From the NCBI GenBank assembly GCA_030765605.1, contig JAVCCG010000074.1, positions 1 to 25,411 on the forward strand: a DNA stretch of 25,411 nucleotides, written 5' to 3'. Positions within the stretch are counted from its first letter, which is position 1. Each line of letters opens with the position of its first letter. Below, in pieces: positions 7,633-15,462 of this stretch. This DNA comes from Candidatus Alcyoniella australis. Its GTDB lineage: Bacteria > Lernaellota > Lernaellaia > JAVCCG01 > Alcyoniellaceae. Under the pieces are notes generated by a model. That model was not told the DNA's origin and ran no database searches. It saw nothing but the letters and a program-made list of their open reading frames with translations. Both the position numbers and the translations under genes were made by a program.

Positions 7633-8595
7633 TCAACACGCGCCGATGCGCAGCAGCACTTTGAGCGTTCCGCGCTTTACGGCGCGCTCAAAGGCCGTGC
7701 GCCAATCTTCCAGATCGTATTCCGCGTCGATCAGTCCCTCGACCTGCGCCGCGCCCGAGGCCAACAGCTCCAGCGCCGGGCCGAACGGGCCGCAGCGGCT
7801 GCCGACCACGGTCAGCTCGTCGATCACCAGCGGCGCGGGATTGAACTCGAACGAACCGGCGTAGGTCGACTTGAGCACCAGGGTGCCGCGCGGCCTGGTG
7901 CAGCGCCGGGCCAGATCCCAGCCTGCCGGAGAGCCCGAGGCCTCGATTGTCAGATCGTAGATCGGACGCGGCTTAAAGCGGCTAAGCTCGACGCGGCGGA
8001 TGCTGCGGCCCGCGATTCGACGCATGTTGCTCGGGTGCTTGCCCAGCAGCGTCACCTTGGCCCCGGCCCCGCACAGCACCTGGGCGACCAGCAGCCCGAG
8101 CTTGCCGTCTCCTACGATCAGCGTGCGGCAGCCGGGATCGATTCGTAATTGCTCGAGAATCTCGCAGGCCGCTGCCAGCGGCTCGACGAACGTAGCCGCG
8201 CGATCGGAAATCGAATCGGGGACAAGGTGCAGATTGCCCGCGGGCAAGCTCAAGTACTCGGCGAACGCGCCGTGTCGGCCCATGATGCCCAGGGTCGTGC
8301 GCGTTGCGCAGTGCCGCGCCAGCCCGCTGCGGCACAGCTCGCAGCGGCCGCAGCCGGCGTTGATCTCGCCCACCACGCGCTTGCCCACCAGGTCCGGGTC
8401 GGGCGCCGCCTGGACGATCCCGACGAACTCGTGACCGAGCACGCCGCGAAATCCCATGTAGCCGCGGACGATCTCCAGGTCGGTGTTGCAGATCCCGGCC
8501 AGCAGAACTCTCACCAGCGCCGCGTTGCGCGCGCGGCGCGGCCTGGGCCGCTGCACCAGCTCGAGCTGTTTGCCGTTAAACTCCAGCGCCTTCAT
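7633..8595 (-). CDS. Zinc-binding MDR alcohol dehydrogenase
   Basis: NAD(P)-dependent medium-chain dehydrogenase/reductase acting on an unknown alcohol or polyol. With the ATG at 8595 the product is 320 residues; a TTG at 8607 would add four residues and neither has a good ribosome site. The start MKALEFNGK is typical of the family. Catalytic zinc ligands are visible in GICNTDLE (Cys), GHEFVG (His) and FVEPLAAA (Glu). The structural zinc lobe has four cysteines in CGRCELCRSGLARHC. The Rossmann nucleotide site reads IVGDGKLGLLVAQ, where the usual GxGxxG is slightly altered (GDGKLG). It begins just after the terminator of the efflux operon, so it needs its own promoter, which I cannot locate. 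The downstream hydrolase is the likely operon partner. Confidence 0.87.
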   Translation of the reverse strand: MKALEFNGKQLELVQRPRPRRARNAALVRVLLAGICNTDLEIVRGYMGFRGVLGHEFVGIVQAAPDPDLVGKRVVGEINAGCGRCELCRSGLARHCATRTTLGIMGRHGAFAEYLSLPAGNLHLVPDSISDRAATFVEPLAAACEILEQLRIDPGCRTLIVGDGKLGLLVAQVLCGAGAKVTLLGKHPSNMRRIAGRSIRRVELSRFKPRPIYDLTIEASGSPAGWDLARRCTRPRGTLVLKSTYAGSFEFNPAPLVIDELTVVGSRCGPFGPALELLASGAAQVEGLIDAEYDLEDWRTAFERAVKRGTLKVLLRIGAC

Positions 8596-8610
8596 TGCGT
8601 TGGACAATAT

Positions 8611-8644
8611 AGCAAAACAAAGCCCCCGCCGAATCGACGGGGGC
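8611..8644 (-). terminator. Intrinsic terminator of the efflux operon
   Basis: Read on the minus strand, a hairpin with 7-bp arms GCCCCCG / CGGGGGC (8622-8644), further closed by an inner CG/CG pair, is followed at once by TTTGTTTTGCT (8611-8621). This is a standard Rho-independent terminator. It lies 28 bases beyond the stop of the RND pump gene and before the dehydrogenase, so it marks the end of the tetR-tolC-adaptor-pump transcript. Confidence 0.85.
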
Positions 8645-8672
8645 CCTGCAAACTACAAATGTGAACTCGTTG

Positions 8673-11600
8673 CTACTTGACGGCCTCGGCAGCGAGCTTG
8701 GCCTCGCGGTGCTCGCGGCGACCCTGGATCGTCAGGCGATCGAAGATCGTGTAGAGCACCGGCAGCAGGAACAGGGTGAACACCGCCGAGACCAGCACGC
8801 CGCCCATGGTGACCACGGCGATCGCCGCGCGGAACTCGGAGCCGGAACCGGCCATCGCCTGGGGCGCGATGGAAATCGCGATCGCCAGGTTCATCATGAT
8901 GATCGCCCGCAGCCTGGTGGCGGCGGCCTCGACCAAGGCCTCTTGGGCTTTCATCCCCTTATCGCGCAACTGCTTGGTGTAGTCGAAAATCAGAATCGCG
9001 TTGTTGACCACAATGCCGACCAACATAACGATCGCCATCATACTCATCATGTTCAGCGAGACGCCGCCGAGGAACAGCGCCACCGCCGCGCCAACCGCGC
9101 CCAGCGGCAGGGTGACCATTACGGTAAACGGATGGACCACCGACTCCTGAATTCCGGCCAACACCATGAAGGTCAGGATGATCGCCAACAGCAACGCGCT
9201 GATCATCGACTGGAAGCTCTCGGCCATGATCTCGGAGATGCCACCGAAGTTCAGCCGCGCATCTCCCATGTCAATGCCGGCCGTGCGCTCGCGGATCGCG
9301 TTCTCCATGTCGCCGAGCTTGCCCTGGGAGATGTTGGCCAGCACCGAGATAACTCGCTGGCGGTCCTTGCGTCGGATCTCGGACTCGGCGCGCGTCAGCG
9401 AGATCTGGCCCAGCTGACCGATCGGCACATAGCCCATCGGCGTAGAGATAAATAGGTCGCTCAGCGAATCAACGTTGTCGCGATCAGCCTTGGCGAGTTG
9501 CACGCGGATGTCGAACTCTTCGCCGCGCTCACGGTAGCGGCTGGCCACGACGCCCTCGTATGAACTGCGCAGGGTCATGCCCAGTTGGCCGCTGGTCAAG
9601 CCGTAACGGCTGAGCTGATCGCGGTCGGGCATGAAGGCGAACTCGGGCTTTCCCAGCTCAAGATCGGTGCGCGCGTCGACCAGGCCGTCAATCCCCCTGG
9701 TTGCTTCGAGCACCTCTTCGGAAACGCGCTTGACCTCGTTGAACTCGTTACCCAGCACTTCGAGCGTTACGTCGGCCTCGGATCCGGCCTCGTTGCCCTC
9801 ACCGATGCGTACGGTAATCTCCGCGGCCGGGATCGATGCCAGTTTGGGCCGCAGCTCGTTGACGATCTGCTTAACCCCGCGCTGGCGCTGTTCGGCCTTG
9901 CCCAGGTCGAGGCTGATCTGCCCACGCTCAACTCCGGAGCCGCGGCCGCCGACGGTGATCAGCGTCTTATCCAGCTCGGGCACATTCTCGCGCACCGTGC
10001 GATCGATCTCGTCGAGCACGTTTTCAGTCTGCTCAAGGCTGGTGCCGGCGGGCAGTTTGAGCTGGACCGTGGCCATCCCCTCGTCGCCCTCGGGGAAGAA
10101 CTCCTTGCCCACAAAGCTGAACATGAAAACGCCGAAGACAAAGACCGCCAGCGAACCGGCGATGATCGCCCAGCGGTGGCGCAGCGCCCAGCCGAGCATC
10201 CGGCGGTAATCGTTGCGCAGCTCGTCGAGCACGCGGTCGAAGGTCGCACCGAACCAGTGGATGTGCTCGTGCTGCTCTTTGCTGGCGCGCAGCATGCGGC
10301 TGGCCATCATCGGCGTGAGCGTGAAGCTCATCAGCAGCGAGAACAGCGTGGCGAACACCACCGTCAGGCCGAACTGCATCATGAACTGACCGACAATGCC
10401 CGACATGAAGGCGATCGGCGTAAAGACCACCACGTTGGTCAGCGTCGAGGCGAGCACCGCCACGGCGACCTCGGTAGTGCCCTGGATCGCCGCCTCGTCG
10501 GGCGGCTTTTTCATCTCAATATGGCGCGCAATGCTCTCGAGCACGATGATCGAGTTGGTCACCAGCGTGCTGATGGCGATCCCCAGGCCCATCATGGAAA
10601 TGATGTTGAGCGTAAACCCGGCGAAGTCGATCAAGATAAAGGTCGCCACCAGCGCCGCGGGCATGGTCACCGCGACGATAATCGTCGAACGAATGTCGTG
10701 CAGGAAGATGAACAGCAGCAGCGAGGTCAGCAGGATGCCGATGATGATGTTCTGCGTGACGTCGCGCACCGAGTCCTGGATGTAGGTCGAGTAGTCGACC
10801 GCGATGTCGACCGTGAAATCGGGCGGCAGGATCGTCTCGAGCTCCTCGAGTACCGCGTAGACCCCCTCGGCCGTGGCCACGGTGTTGGCGCCGGATTTCT
10901 TGATGATCGAAACGCTGACCGTGTCGCGCGCCTCGGGCAGCACGCCCAACGAACCGTCCTCGAGCAGCTGCCGCGCGGCGTAGCGCGCAGAGGAGCGCGG
11001 CTCCTCGTAGGAGTCGATCACGTCGGCCACGTCGCGCAAACGGACCACCCCGCCGGAGTTCAGCGGGATCGTCATTTGCCTGATCTGCTCGAGGCTCTCA
11101 AACTCGCCGACCATCCGGATCGAGTACTCGTCGGCGCCCTGGATGATCCGTCCGGCGGGCACGTTGAGGTTCTCCGCGCCGAGTAACATCTGCACCGTGC
11201 TCAGCGACAGGCCGTAGGCGCGCAGCAGATCCTTGTGCACGGCCACGCGGATCTCGCGCTGGTGGCCGCCGATCAGCTCGATGTTGCCCACGCCCGGGGC
11301 GGTGGCCAGCCGATCCTTGATAACGTTGTCGGTGATGAAGTAAGTCTCGGACAGCGACCGGCTGGAGCTCACCGCCAGCTCGATCACGGGCATCGCGGTG
11401 AAGTCGAACTTCTGGATGCTCGGTTTTTCTACGTCGTCGGGCAGCTGGTAGAGGATCGCGTCGATCTTGTCCTTGACCTCGATCGCCTTGATGTCGACGT
11501 CGACATCCATCTCGAACTCGAGGAAGACCATCGACAGGCTCTCCCGCGAGGACGAGGTCATCTGTTTGAGGTCGGCGATGGTCGCGGCCTCATCCTCGAT

Positions 11601-11798
11601 GCGCTTGGTGACCTGGGTCTCGACCTCTTTGGGTCCCGCACCGGGGTAAATGGTCTGAATGATCACGAACGGCAAGTCGATCTCGGGCGTCAGCTCCAGG
11701 GCCAGTCGGCTGTACGACTGATAGCCCAGCACCAGGAACAACAGGATGAAGACCGAGGTCAGTACCGGTCGGCGGACGGCAATGCGCACTAAAAACAT
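8673..11798 (-). CDS. RND efflux pump, inner-membrane permease (HAE1 type)
   Basis: Proton-driven trimeric exporter of 1041 residues, the normal size for AcrB-like pumps. TM1 lies in residues about 10-30 (RRPVLTSVFILLF), followed by periplasmic porter domains, the TM2-6 block (from about residue 340), a second porter half and TM7-12 (from about 540 and 870). Motifs include PEIDLPFVIIQTIYPGA, the ELTPEIDL entry region and GIVVNNAILIFDYT in TM10. The TM4 proton-relay pair of AcrB (Asp407-Asp408 in LVDDAIVV) reads LVTNSIIV here, so both aspartates are missing; the TM10 lysine is Asn. An Arg in TM11 (RLRAIIM) is kept. GGAGG sits 11 bases before the ATG. It is the last gene of the operon, 19 bases after the adaptor gene. 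Substrates may be drugs, lipids or solvents and cannot be read from sequence. Confidence 0.92.
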   Translation of the reverse strand: MFLVRIAVRRPVLTSVFILLFLVLGYQSYSRLALELTPEIDLPFVIIQTIYPGAGPKEVETQVTKRIEDEAATIADLKQMTSSSRESLSMVFLEFEMDVDVDIKAIEVKDKIDAILYQLPDDVEKPSIQKFDFTAMPVIELAVSSSRSLSETYFITDNVIKDRLATAPGVGNIELIGGHQREIRVAVHKDLLRAYGLSLSTVQMLLGAENLNVPAGRIIQGADEYSIRMVGEFESLEQIRQMTIPLNSGGVVRLRDVADVIDSYEEPRSSARYAARQLLEDGSLGVLPEARDTVSVSIIKKSGANTVATAEGVYAVLEELETILPPDFTVDIAVDYSTYIQDSVRDVTQNIIIGILLTSLLLFIFLHDIRSTIIVAVTMPAALVATFILIDFAGFTLNIISMMGLGIAISTLVTNSIIVLESIARHIEMKKPPDEAAIQGTTEVAVAVLASTLTNVVVFTPIAFMSGIVGQFMMQFGLTVVFATLFSLLMSFTLTPMMASRMLRASKEQHEHIHWFGATFDRVLDELRNDYRRMLGWALRHRWAIIAGSLAVFVFGVFMFSFVGKEFFPEGDEGMATVQLKLPAGTSLEQTENVLDEIDRTVRENVPELDKTLITVGGRGSGVERGQISLDLGKAEQRQRGVKQIVNELRPKLASIPAAEITVRIGEGNEAGSEADVTLEVLGNEFNEVKRVSEEVLEATRGIDGLVDARTDLELGKPEFAFMPDRDQLSRYGLTSGQLGMTLRSSYEGVVASRYRERGEEFDIRVQLAKADRDNVDSLSDLFISTPMGYVPIGQLGQISLTRAESEIRRKDRQRVISVLANISQGKLGDMENAIRERTAGIDMGDARLNFGGISEIMAESFQSMISALLLAIILTFMVLAGIQESVVHPFTVMVTLPLGAVGAAVALFLGGVSLNMMSMMAIVMLVGIVVNNAILIFDYTKQLRDKGMKAQEALVEAAATRLRAIIMMNLAIAISIAPQAMAGSGSEFRAAIAVVTMGGVLVSAVFTLFLLPVLYTIFDRLTIQGRREHREAKLAAEAVK

Positions 11799-11817
11799 CT
11801 TAGACTAAGCCTCCGTA

Positions 11818-12957
11818 TCAGCCCTCGGTCGTAGCGGCGTCGGCGGATAGACCAACGTCCCCGGGATTATGGATCTGGACCTTCAGCGCCTGGTCTTTGC
11901 TCAGCAGGTTGGCGCCGTTGACCACCACCTTATCGCCCAGCTCGATCCCCGAGACGACCTCGGCCCGATCGAACGTGACCAGCCCGGTCTGCACCGGAAC
12001 GAACTTGGCCCGGCCCTCGCTCACTAGGAACAGTCCGTAGCCCTCGTCGGTCTCGAACAGCGCTTTGCTCGGGATCGAGGGCACGTCCTTGCGGCTTTGC
12101 AGGGTCAGCTTGGCGCGTTGCAGCGTGCCGCTGTGCAGCATGCCGCCGCCGTTGTCCAGCTCGATCTCCACGCGGAACAGCCGGGTCTCGCGGTCGGCAG
12201 AGAGCCCGACCTTGCTCACGTGGCCGGTGACCTGCATCGCCTCGCGGCCGATCTGCTCGGGCATGATCACCACGGCCGGTCGGCCGACCTCGATCCCGGT
12301 GATCTCGCGCTGGCTGATCTCGGCTACCAGCTTTAGTTTGCCGGTGGTCGAAACGCTCATCACCGGAAGGCCCGGATCGGACATGTCGCCGGTCTTGAGC
12401 AGGATGTTGGTCACGGTCCCGGCGATCGGGCTGCGCAGCTTGATCGAGTGCTCCAGGTCGGTCAACAGCGCCTTGCTCGCGGACAGGCCGTCGTTGGCGC
12501 GCTCCCAATCGCTTTGGCTGATCGCGCCGGCCTCGTACAGCGGGCGCAGCCGCTCGACGCTGCGCTTGGCCTCGTCGTACTGCACGCGCGCACCCTGCAG
12601 GTTGGCGTACATCGAGGTCGAGGACAGCGGATCGAGCGTCACCACGAGCTGTCCGGCCTTGACGTTGTCGCCCTGGTCGACGTGGATCTTCTTGATGCGC
12701 ATCGGCATGTTGGCCGAGATATCGACCTGTCCCAGCCCCTCGATCGTGCCGGTGATCTCGCGGTAGCTCACCACGTCCGCGCGCTGGACCTGCGCCACGT
12801 CGACCGGGATGCCCTCGGTCTTGTGCATGTCCTCGATCGATGGCGGCGGCGCCTCGGGCTCGAGCGTGATAAAGCGGTAGACGAACACGCCGACGAGCAG
12901 CACGGCCACGATCAGGCCGACGGTTATCTTGGTCGTTTTCTTGGTCCCATTTGCCAT
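11818..12957 (-). CDS. RND periplasmic adaptor (membrane fusion protein)
   Basis: Adaptor joining the RND pump to the TolC-like channel. The product is 379 residues with an uncleaved-looking N-terminal membrane anchor (TVGLIVAVLLVGVFVYRF, about residues 12-29) and no lipobox. Next come the first half of the lipoyl/barrel-sandwich domain (IHVDQGDNVKAGQLVVTLDP), a short alpha-hairpin (about residues 115-165), the second lipoyl half (KLRSPIAGTVTNILLKTGD), a beta-barrel domain (LVAEISQREITGIEVGRP) and a membrane-proximal domain ending GDKVVVNGANLLSKDQALKV. GGGGG lies about 6 bases before the ATG. It lies 39 bases after the channel gene and 19 bases before the pump gene in one operon. Confidence 0.92.
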   Translation of the reverse strand: MANGTKKTTKITVGLIVAVLLVGVFVYRFITLEPEAPPPSIEDMHKTEGIPVDVAQVQRADVVSYREITGTIEGLGQVDISANMPMRIKKIHVDQGDNVKAGQLVVTLDPLSSTSMYANLQGARVQYDEAKRSVERLRPLYEAGAISQSDWERANDGLSASKALLTDLEHSIKLRSPIAGTVTNILLKTGDMSDPGLPVMSVSTTGKLKLVAEISQREITGIEVGRPAVVIMPEQIGREAMQVTGHVSKVGLSADRETRLFRVEIELDNGGGMLHSGTLQRAKLTLQSRKDVPSIPSKALFETDEGYGLFLVSEGRAKFVPVQTGLVTFDRAEVVSGIELGDKVVVNGANLLSKDQALKVQIHNPGDVGLSADAATTEG

Positions 12958-12996
12958 CTCAAACCCCCGATGTGCGGGCGTAACGTTTATTGAAGA

Positions 12997-14385
12997 TCAT
13001 CTGCCCATCGCCCTGAGCAGGTTGGTTCTGGTCAGTGCGTGGCGGAATATCGCCTCGGCCAGCGAGACCCTGGTCGCGGTCAGGTTCAGCAGCGCGTCGC
13101 TGACCTCGAGCTGCGTGGAGAGCCCGGAGTTGAAGCGGATCTCGGCCAGCTCGTAGGTCTTCTGGGCCAGGGCCACGGTCTGCTTGCGGGCCTGAATCTC
13201 TTGGTCGATGTTCTGCAGTTCCTGGTAGAGGCTGGTCACCTCCAGCTCGATGCCGCGCGAAGCCTGGCTCAGGCTCAGCTCGGACGAGCGCACCTGGGCC
13301 TTGGCCTGACGCATCTGCGCCCAGCTCTCCATGCCGTCGAATATCGGCCAGGCCAGGCCGACGCCGACGCTGACGAAGTCCTTGAACTCGTCGGCCTCTT
13401 CCTTGGGCCAAAAGTCGTCGTTGAGCTGCGAGGCGTAACTCACGTCGCCGAAGGCCGAGAGCACCGGGAGAAAACCGGCGCGGTAGATCCGCGATTCGTA
13501 GCGCTTGGCGTCGATCTGGCTGCGCAACATGCCGATCTCGTCGCGAAAGGCCAGCGCCTCGTCCACCGACTCCTGCAGGCTCAGCTCCAACGGGAGTTGC
13601 GCCAGCTCGTCGGTGAGCGCGATCCGCTCGTTCAGCGCCAGACCCATCTGCAGCTTGAGCGCCAACATCGCGGTGTTGTAGTTGCGCTCGGCATTGAGCA
13701 CCTCGGGCCGGAGTTTGGCCACCTCGGTCTGGGCCGCCATCAGCTCGTAGTCGCTGACCAGTCCACGGTCGCGCTTGGCCTTGATGTCGTCGCGGCGGCT
13801 GATCGTCTGCTCCAGAGCCTGGCGGTTGATCTCCACGCTCTGCTGCGCCAGCAGCACCAGCAGGTAGGCCTGCTCGGTCTGGTTCACCACGTCCTTGCCC
13901 ACGCGCACGCGGCCCTTGTGCGCCAGATCCTCGTAGGCTCTGGCCAGGCGGATCGCGTTGCCCAAGCGGCCGCAGGTGTACAGCGCCTGCTCCAGGTGCA
14001 GGTTGAACAGCCACTCGTTGTCGTAGGCCAGCTCCTGCTCCGCCGGGCCGATCGGCGGCAGCCCGTTGGCCAACATCAACGGCGTCAGCGCCGAGAAGTA
14101 GTCGACCTCGGTGGTCGGCTTGGTCAGGTTGCGCTTGTACTCGGCGTAGCCGGTGAGATGGGGCAGCGCCCCGCTCTTGGCCTCCCAGATCGCGCCCTTG
14201 GCCTGATCCACCGACGCGTCGGCAATGCCGATCTGCTCGTTGTTGGCCAGCGCCAGCTCGATGGCCTGCTGCAGGCTCAACTGCCGCACGGTCGTCTGCG
14301 CCCAGGCCGGAACGGCCAGAGCCGCGGTCGACACCAGAACGATCAGCGCGCCGATCAACGCCCTGCTGATTTTGTATTTCGCCAT
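12997..14385 (-). CDS. TolC-family outer-membrane efflux protein
   Basis: Outer-membrane channel partner of the RND pump. I place the start at the ATG at 14385 because MAKYKISRALIGALIVLV begins a good signal peptide ending AWAQ; the frame is open for 20 more codons, but they would run into the tetR coding region. The mature part has the long heptad-like helices of the OEP fold, with two repeats: QQAIELALANNEQIGIADA... near the N-terminus and the ELQNIDQEIQARKQTVALAQ and LAEIRFNSGLSTQLEVSDAL pattern near the C-terminus. Product length is 462 residues, normal for the family. The gene sits 41 bases after tetR and 39 bases before the adaptor gene. The order channel-adaptor-pump is a common arrangement. 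Confidence 0.91.
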   Translation of the reverse strand: MAKYKISRALIGALIVLVSTAALAVPAWAQTTVRQLSLQQAIELALANNEQIGIADASVDQAKGAIWEAKSGALPHLTGYAEYKRNLTKPTTEVDYFSALTPLMLANGLPPIGPAEQELAYDNEWLFNLHLEQALYTCGRLGNAIRLARAYEDLAHKGRVRVGKDVVNQTEQAYLLVLLAQQSVEINRQALEQTISRRDDIKAKRDRGLVSDYELMAAQTEVAKLRPEVLNAERNYNTAMLALKLQMGLALNERIALTDELAQLPLELSLQESVDEALAFRDEIGMLRSQIDAKRYESRIYRAGFLPVLSAFGDVSYASQLNDDFWPKEEADEFKDFVSVGVGLAWPIFDGMESWAQMRQAKAQVRSSELSLSQASRGIELEVTSLYQELQNIDQEIQARKQTVALAQKTYELAEIRFNSGLSTQLEVSDALLNLTATRVSLAEAIFRHALTRTNLLRAMGR

Positions 14386-14426
14386 AACCTCAATCCCGCG
14401 ATTGTGTGTTCCAACGCTGCGCCGCA

Positions 14427-15068
14427 TCATCCCTCCGCCGGGCAAGCGCGGTCGACCAGGGCGCCGTGATTGAAAAACTCGTAGATGAAATCGCCGTCCC
14501 GCTGCAGGTCGATCGGCTGGCCGCTGATCACGCGGCTGCCAATGATCTTCATCACGATCCCGGCCAGGGCCAGGGTGTAGTCCTCAGCGTTGTGGCTGCG
14601 CAGCAGCCCCTGTTCGACGCCGTCTCTGAAGATCTGCGTGATGAATTCCTTGTGCTCCTCTATCTTGCCCTGCATCTTCTCCGAGGCGACCGGTTTAATC
14701 GGCTCGTTGGCCTCGAGCACCTCCTTGAGGTAAATCAACAGGAACTGGCGGTGCGAATCGAACACCTCCAGCGACGAGTCGATCAAGGTGCGGATCTTCT
14801 GCAGCACGCCCGAGCATTGCTCCACGTCGTAGCGGATCCGCTCGTGCAGCTCGTCCACCTTGATCTCCACCAGGCACTGGTAGAGGTTTTGCTTGTTCTC
14901 GAACAGCTTGTACAGCGTGCCCACGCCGTATTCGGCCTCGCGCGCGATGTCCGAGATCTTGGTCTCGTGATAGCCATTGGTCGCGAACAGCCGCTCGGCA
15001 ACCACCAAAAACTCGGCGCGCTGGACCTGTTCCTCGCGCTCTTTTCTGGATGTGGCCGCCTTGCTCAT
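14427..15068 (-). CDS. TetR-family repressor of the efflux operon
   Basis: DNA-binding repressor of 213 residues. The start chosen is the ATG at 15068, preceded by AGGTGG about 5 bases upstream; the open frame extends 21 codons further but would cross the palindromic operator region and the predicted transcription start. The N-terminal helix-turn-helix occupies about residues 14-64: AERLFATNGYHETKISDIA, then EYGVGTLYKLFENKQNL, a very typical TetR pattern. The C-terminal part is an all-helical ligand and dimer domain with no recognisable specificity. It is the first gene of the efflux operon, and palindromes between its promoter and start codon imply that it represses itself and the pump until a ligand binds. 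Confidence 0.92.
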   Translation of the reverse strand: MSKAATSRKEREEQVQRAEFLVVAERLFATNGYHETKISDIAREAEYGVGTLYKLFENKQNLYQCLVEIKVDELHERIRYDVEQCSGVLQKIRTLIDSSLEVFDSHRQFLLIYLKEVLEANEPIKPVASEKMQGKIEEHKEFITQIFRDGVEQGLLRSHNAEDYTLALAGIVMKIIGSRVISGQPIDLQRDGDFIYEFFNHGALVDRACPAEG

Positions 15069-15076
15069 TCTTCCAC

Positions 15077-15092
15077 CTGAATAACGATTCAG
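15077..15092. promoter_or_regulatory. Perfect palindrome, possible second TetR operator
   Basis: CTGAATAACGATTCAG has 6-bp arms (CTGAAT/ATTCAG) around a 4-base centre. It lies between the main operator and the tetR ribosome site and overlaps another palindrome, TTCAGTTTCTGAA, at 15088-15100. All share the TGAA/TTCA half-site with the main operator, so it could be an additional or alternative site for the repressor, or an mRNA hairpin near the ribosome site. Confidence 0.5.
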
Positions 15093-15097
15093 TTTCT

Positions 15098-15109
15098 GAA
15101 CGGTCGTTC
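15098..15109. promoter_or_regulatory. Probable TetR operator over the transcription start
   Basis: GAACGGTCGTTC has 5-bp arms (GAACG/CGTTC) around a 2-base centre, like known TetR-family operators of the form GAACGnnCGTTC. It begins directly after the predicted -10 box, where transcription should start (about 15103), so a bound repressor would block polymerase. Confidence 0.7.
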
Positions 15110-15138
15110 TATATAAAGCGCTGCCGGTCATCTGTCAA
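15110..15138 (-). promoter_or_regulatory. Sigma-70-type promoter of the efflux operon
   Basis: On the minus strand, a perfect -35 box TTGACA (15133-15138) is followed by a 17-base spacer and a -10 box TATATA (15110-15115, five of six matches to TATAAT). The predicted start point near 15103 leaves a leader of about 35 bases to the tetR ATG. AT-rich DNA upstream (15139-15210) could act as an UP element. Confidence 0.82.
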
Positions 15139-15462
15139 GGGATCCGTTCAACAATATCGAAGAAATAACCATTGGCCATTGATCAACCTCGAATCGGCTA
15201 TTTATGGCCCGCATGAATAATGTTGGCATAATCCGTCAAACAGTGTCGCTCACAAAAGCAAGGGGCGTGCCCAATGTTGAATAGGGAGATTTTTTTGATG
15301 TTATATCAAGTTGTTGTCGCTACTATTAGCGGGGTATTGGCAAAGCACCAAGATGTAAGCAATCTTACCAAACTGACATAACGCTATTTACAACCGACTG
15401 TTATTAAATCACATTCAACGAATTAACTCATTTTGGTACAGGTAATTATCACGAACGCTGAT
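15139..15462. other. AT-rich intergenic island
   Basis: About 320 bases with no recognised gene. A hand count gives 99 G/C in 240 bases (15181-15420), about 41 %, against clearly higher GC in all flanking genes. It holds an 11-codon-scale hairpin candidate, CGCTACTATTAGCG (15318-15331), a T-run (seven T at 15290-15296) not preceded by a strong stem, and two tiny open frames (15213-15284, and 15298-15381 with AGGGAG upstream) that I do not trust. No clear terminator for comEC is visible on the minus strand. It could be a regulatory region, a small-RNA locus or the remnant of acquired DNA. Confidence 0.6.

Noticed and set aside
9585-11186. Long plus-strand open frame opposite the RND pump gene (533 codons)
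   Set aside because: It is antisense to a well-supported gene; its product is rich in Arg, His, Asp and Gln, as expected for a shadow frame in GC-rich DNA, and shows no family motif.
13039-14469. Long plus-strand open frame opposite the TolC-like gene
   Set aside because: Antisense shadow: low complexity, no motifs, no ribosome site, and it conflicts with the tetR and tolC frames.
15281-15297. T-run after a purine stretch as an intrinsic terminator
   Set aside because: No adequate stem lies immediately before the seven T; the short GGGC/GCCC stem at about 15262-15272 is too far and too small.
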